Shown here piece after piece: positions 60,832-64,000 of a stretch of DNA of 64,000 nt. The stretch comes from Micromonospora yangpuensis. GTDB lineage: Bacteria; Actinomycetota; Actinomycetes; Mycobacteriales; Micromonosporaceae. The stretch spans positions 3,534,001-3,598,000 of the forward strand of contig NZ_FMIA01000002.1 in NCBI RefSeq assembly GCF_900091615.1, given 5' to 3'. The notes under the pieces are model-generated. The model was not told the origin of the DNA. It saw only the letters and a program-made list of their open reading frames with translations, and searched no databases. Every line of letters begins with the position of its first letter. Within the stretch, counting starts at the first letter, position 1. The position numbers and the translations under genes were made by a program.

Positions 60832-62555
60832 CGCGAGGTCCCCGAGGACGTGCTGCGGGCCGCACCGAACCGGCGGAACCGGGCCCGGCGACTGCGTACC
60901 AACGTCGTGGGTGCCACCTCCAGCAGCGGCAGCAGGTTCGCCAGCAGCATCCCGCGCAGCGCCTGCGCGGCGGCGGCCGGATCCTGGTGGGCCGCCGGCG
61001 TCGGTTCGGGCACCACGTCGTCGACGATGCCCAGCCGGCACAGGTCCCCGGCGGTGAGCCGCAACGCGCGGGCCGCCTGCGGGGCCGCCGACCGGTCCGG
61101 CCAGAGGATCGCCGCGCAGCCCTCCGGGCTGATCACCGAGTAGACCGCGTGCTGCAGCATCAGCACCCGGTCGGCCACCGCGAACGCCAGCGCGCCACCG
61201 CTGCCGCCCTCCCCCGTGATCACCGCGACCACCGGGACGGGCAGGCAGCTCATGGTCAGGATGTTCTCGGCGATCGCGGCTGCCTGACCGTGCTCCTCGG
61301 CGGCGACCCCGGGATCGGCGCCGGGGGTGTCGACGAGGGTGACCACCGGCAGACCCAGCCGGGCGGCGAGCCGCATCAGCCGCAACGCCTTGCGGTGCCC
61401 GGCCGGACTGGCCATGCCGAAGTTGCGGGCCACCAACTCGGCGGTGGTGTGCCCCTTCTGGTGACCGATCACCATCAGGTGCCGGTCGTCCAGCCGGGCC
61501 AGGCCGCCGACCACCGCCGGGCAGTCCCCGCCCAGCCGGTCGCCGTGCAGCTCGACGAAGCCGTCGAAGACACTGTCCAGGTAGTCCAGGGTGGTCGGCC
61601 GGCCCGGATGCCGGGCGGTGCGTACCGTCTCCCAGGCGTCACCGGACGGGGCCGACCGCGCGCCGCCGGCGGGGGCCGGCACCGGCGCGGACCCGGTCGG
61701 TGGTGCGGCGGAGACCGTCGGGGCCCCGGGTCCGCCGGTCCGGGGGCCGGTGGGTCGGACGGTCGCGGCGAGCAGCGCCGTCAGCCGGCCCCGCAGGGCC
61801 CGCCGGGGCACCACCATGTCGACCTGACCGTGGCGCAGCAGGAAGTCGGCGGTCTGGAACCCCTCGGGCAACCCCCGGCCGGTGACCTGCCGGATGACCC
61901 GGGGACCGGCGAAGCCCATCCGCGCCCCGGACTCGGCAAGCACCAGGTCGGTGTTGGTGGCGAACGACGCCGCCACCCCGCCGTACGTCGGATCGGTGAG
62001 CACGCTGACGGTCAGCACGCCGGCCTCCCGCAGCGCGGCCACCGCCTGGCTGACCGTGGCCATCTGCATCAGCGACAGCGCGCCCTCCTGCATCCGCGCC
62101 CCACCGCTGGCGGTGACCAGCACCAGCGGGATCCGCTCGGCCAGCGCCCGCTCGGCGGTCCGGGTGATCAGCTCACCCACCGCGCAGCCGAGACTGCCGC
62201 CGAGGAACCGGAAGTCCATCACCGCCAGCGCGACCCGGTGCCCGCCGACCGCGGCGGTGCCGACCAGCACCGCCTCGGCCAACCCGGTGGCGGCGCGGGC
62301 CGCGCTTACCCGGTGCGGGTACGGCAGCACGTCGACGAAGTCGATCGGGTCCACGTCGGGGGTACGCTCCGGCAACGCCACGAAGGTGGCCGGGTCGACC
62401 AGCTGCCGCAGCCGTTCCGGGGCACCGAGCCGGGCCGGCACCCCGCACTCGGGACAGACGTCGAGATTGCGCAGCAGCCGTTTGCGGTACAGCAGGCTGG
62501 CGCAGCCGGCGCAGCGGGACCAGAGCTGCCCGTCGTGGGGCGCGGTGGCGGTCAC
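60828..62555 (-). CDS. Acetyl-CoA carboxylase carboxyltransferase beta-alpha fusion
   Basis: 575 residues carrying both transferase halves. The beta half starts with a Cys4 zinc finger ([19 protein letters not shown]), then [37 protein letters not shown] and [18 protein letters not shown] Pro/Thr/Gly linker (about 270-325) leads to the alpha half: [60 protein letters not shown] and [13 protein letters not shown]. Beta and alpha are separate in E. coli (accD, accA), and this order is found fused in PKS-linked actinomycete genes. GTG start overlaps the cyclase stop (GTGA). Confidence 0.93.
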   Translation of the reverse strand: MTATAPHDGQLWSRCAGCASLLYRKRLLRNLDVCPECGVPARLGAPERLRQLVDPATFVALPERTPDVDPIDFVDVLPYPHRVSAARAATGLAEAVLVGTAAVGGHRVALAVMDFRFLGGSLGCAVGELITRTAERALAERIPLVLVTASGGARMQEGALSLMQMATVSQAVAALREAGVLTVSVLTDPTYGGVAASFATNTDLVLAESGARMGFAGPRVIRQVTGRGLPEGFQTADFLLRHGQVDMVVPRRALRGRLTALLAATVRPTGPRTGGPGAPTVSAAPPTGSAPVPAPAGGARSAPSGDAWETVRTARHPGRPTTLDYLDSVFDGFVELHGDRLGGDCPAVVGGLARLDDRHLMVIGHQKGHTTAELVARNFGMASPAGHRKALRLMRLAARLGLPVVTLVDTPGADPGVAAEEHGQAAAIAENILTMSCLPVPVVAVITGEGGSGGALAFAVADRVLMLQHAVYSVISPEGCAAILWPDRSAAPQAARALRLTAGDLCRLGIVDDVVPEPTPAAHQDPAAAAQALRGMLLANLLPLLEVAPTTLVRSRRARFRRFGAARSTSSGTSR

Positions 62556-62890
62556 GGTTGCCGCCCGGCGTCCGGGGCGTCCCACTGGTAGAACCGGTGG
62601 GCCATCGCGTCGCGGGGCGCCCGCCAGGTCGACAGGTACGGCGAGACGTAGGGCCGCAGCCGGGCGCTGACCCGGGCGAACTCGGGGTGTTCCCGGACCG
62701 CCTCCACCGCCCCGTGGCCCGGCATCTCGGTCTCCAGCAGGTGGACGTAGAGGTCGTGCAGGCGGTAGAGCGACCGGCGGCGGACCCCGGCCAGCTGCGG
62801 CAGTTCGGTCGCGTCGGACTCGGCGAAGATCTCGGCCACCTGCTCCTCCGCGGTCGGGACCACCTTCGCGATGATCAGCGAACGCTCCAT
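62552..62890 (-). CDS. TcmI-family polyketide cyclase
   Basis: Polyketide ring-closing enzyme of 112 residues, first gene of the operon. Motifs: [51 protein letters not shown], and a C-terminal [19 protein letters not shown] with the HRFYQW end. This is the WhiE-VII/TcmI group that forms a late ring. ATG at 62890 has GGGGGTG upstream; the open frame continues to 63163 but only as unconserved sequence. Confidence 0.9.
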   Translation of the reverse strand: MERSLIIAKVVPTAEEQVAEIFAESDATELPQLAGVRRRSLYRLHDLYVHLLETEMPGHGAVEAVREHPEFARVSARLRPYVSPYLSTWRAPRDAMAHRFYQWDAPDAGRQP

Positions 62891-63053
62891 GAACGGCACC
62901 CCCACGGCACGTCGGTGGGCGTGACCCGGGCGGGTCACGTCGGACGGATCGCGTGACCCGGCGGGCCACCTCGGACGGTCAGGCCACGATGCGCGGACCG
63001 CCGTCACCGCGGCGTCACCACCGGCCGCCGTGGAGCCACCCGATCTGGTGACG

Positions 63054-63067
63054 TTGCGTTGACGCAA
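63054..63067. promoter_or_regulatory. Perfect palindrome in the PKS/SARP gap
   Basis: TTGCGTTGACGCAA reads with exact 6-bp arms around TG. It sits between the two divergent transcription units and may be an operator. The regulator is unknown. Confidence 0.4.
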
Positions 63068-63179
63068 GCTATGAACAATCCCTGCCCCAGCTGTGCACCG
63101 CTTCGACGCGGGGAGACTTCTTCGCTGTTCAGAGCGGGTACGCCGGTCGACGGCACCGGTCACAAGTCCGACCAGTACG

Positions 63180-63209
63180 TTGACTCAGCGTAACTGCGGT
63201 TGTTAGGGT
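63180..63209 (+). promoter_or_regulatory. Candidate housekeeping promoter of the SARP gene
   Basis: TTGACT (63180-63185), an 18-bp spacer and TAGGGT (63204-63209) match -35 and -10 of vegetative actinomycete promoters. Transcription would start near 63216, giving a leader of about 120 nt before the GTG. Confidence 0.55.
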
Positions 63210-63337
63210 TCGTCACGGCCAGCCCGGCGGCCACTCACCCGTCGGTGCGGTGTCGCCCCGACAGTGGGGTCGGCGACACCGCGACGGGGACACAGGAGAG
63301 TCGGGACTCCGGTTCCGCTGCAGGGGGTGCCGCGTCC

Positions 63338-64000
63338 GTGAGCCGTGATCCGCGCCCGTCCGTCCGCGACCAGCCGGTGTCGCTGCACCTGCTCGGCGGG
63401 TTCCGCCTGCTGCGTGCCGGCGCGCCGGTGGTGGTGCCGCGTGGCCTGCAACGGGTCATCGCCCTGATCGGGCTACGCCCGGACGCCACCCGCAGCAACC
63501 TGGCCGGCCTGCTCTGGCCGGAGGCACCCGAGGAGCGGGCCCTCTCCTCACTGCGTACCGCCCTGTGGCGGTTACGGCAGGACCCGTGCTGCCCGCTGGT
63601 GGCCACCGGTGACACCGTCCGCCTCGACCCGGTGGTCCAGCTCGACGTCGACGACCTGGTGCACACCGCCGCCCGGGTCCGCGACGGCGCCGACGCGCAG
63701 ATCGCCGCCGGGGCGCTGGCCGCCGGCCGGCACGACCTGCTGCCCGGCTGGTACGACGACTGGGTGCTGCTGGAGCGGGAACGGCTGCGGCAGCTCCGGC
63801 TGCACATGCTGGAGCAGGTCGCCGGGCACCACCTGGCCGCCGGTCGGCACGGTGACGCCCTGGAGGCGGCCCTGGAGGCGATGGCCGCCGAACCGCTGCG
63901 GGAGACCCCGCACCGGCTGGTGGTCCGGATCCACCTGGCCGAGGGCAACGCCTTCGAGGCGGTGCACGCCTTCTACGTCTACCGTGACCTGCTCCTGCGG
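63338..64000 (+). CDS. SARP-family transcriptional activator (3' end outside window)
   Basis: Probable pathway activator. 221 codons are visible. OmpR-like DNA-binding domain: QPVSLHLLGGFRLLRAGAPV, RGLQRVIALIGLRPDATRSN, LWPEAPEERALSSLRTALWR and LRQDPCCPLVATGDTVRLDP. The BTAD domain follows: GRHDLLPGWYDDWVLLERER, LRQLRLHMLEQVAGHHLAAG, RHGDALEAALEAMAAEPLRE, RLVVRIHLAEGNAFEAVHAF. GTG at 63338 has AGGGGG upstream. It is divergent from the PKS operon, the normal place for a SARP regulator of a type II PKS. Confidence 0.9.
   Translation, partial: MSRDPRPSVRDQPVSLHLLGGFRLLRAGAPVVVPRGLQRVIALIGLRPDATRSNLAGLLWPEAPEERALSSLRTALWRLRQDPCCPLVATGDTVRLDPVVQLDVDDLVHTAARVRDGADAQIAAGALAAGRHDLLPGWYDDWVLLERERLRQLRLHMLEQVAGHHLAAGRHGDALEAALEAMAAEPLRETPHRLVVRIHLAEGNAFEAVHAFYVYRDLLLR

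Larger units (their letters stand above)
62891..63337. promoter_or_regulatory. Divergent control region, PKS operon / SARP
   Basis: 447 bp without a gene. Close to the cyclase start, CGTGACCCGGGCGGGTCAC and a second, imperfect copy (62921-62977) followed by CGGACGG repeat the same block. A perfect palindrome TTGCGT-TG-ACGCAA lies at 63054-63067. SARP-type heptamer repeats were looked for and not clearly seen. Confidence 0.5.

Overview
The window is high-GC actinomycete chromosome. An ergothioneine operon, Lsr2, an HspR-type (HAIR) operator in front of lon, a SARP regulator, a type II polyketide operon and a dense set of GTG starts with ATGA/GTGA overlaps point to the Micromonosporaceae, most likely Micromonospora or a close relative. 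The genus is inferred from gene content and style, not from a marker gene. No rRNA, tRNA, CRISPR array, insertion sequence or prophage was seen.

Layout. (1) 0-5.2 kb: edge of an exopolysaccharide locus, with a GT4 glycosyltransferase (cut by the window edge), a low-molecular-weight tyrosine phosphatase, a Wzz/BY-kinase and a CapD-like membrane epimerase/dehydratase. A UDP-sugar dehydrogenase at 15.6 kb probably belongs to the same chemistry. (2) 5.3-7.5 kb: NhaA antiporter and a GDT1/TMEM165-type manganese exporter under a yybP-ykoY Mn2+ riboswitch. (3) 7.5-11.9 kb: egtABCD, ergothioneine biosynthesis. (4) 12-15.5 kb: ECF sigma factor, a one-TM partner and a Ser/Thr kinase. (5) 16.9-18 kb: a lone ABC ATPase facing an orphan McjB/B2-type peptidase. 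(6) 18.1-24.1 kb: one tightly coupled operon with class II aldolase, NitT/TauT-type ABC importer, metallo-beta-lactamase-fold hydrolase and amidohydrolase. (7) 24.3-34 kb: DUF305 and LVIVD secreted proteins, an ion transporter, an M15-like protein, a DEAD-box helicase, DoxX and Lon. (8) 34-44.3 kb: Lsr2, secreted and signalling proteins, FKBP, STAS, L,D-transpeptidase and a beta-helix protein.

(9) 44.4-48.6 kb: branched-chain 2-oxoacid dehydrogenase (E1alpha, E1beta, E2) with a divergent Lrp regulator. A 71-bp insertion between E1beta and E2 creates a 24-codon coupling ORF. (10) 48.6-54.8 kb: SAM methyltransferase, histidine phosphatase, NAD(P)HX dehydratase, metallophosphoesterase, then glyA behind a ZTP (pfl) riboswitch. 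(11) 54.9-62.9 kb: nine-gene type II PKS operon on the minus strand: TcmI-type cyclase, fused acetyl-CoA carboxylase beta-alpha subunit, BCCP, biotin carboxylase, an ACP fused to an aromatase/cyclase, cupin, KSalpha, CLF and a quinone-forming-type monooxygenase. It carries its own malonyl-CoA supply, has no ketoreductase and is faced by a SARP activator running off the right end. The set resembles spore-pigment (whiE-like) or non-reduced aromatic polyketide pathways.

The most unusual items are the ACP-aromatase/cyclase fusion, a CLF with Ser where Gln is usual, the insertion that preserves translational coupling in the bkd operon, the orphan B2 peptidase and the uncharacterised importer-hydrolase operon. 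Short tandem duplications recur at gene 3' ends.
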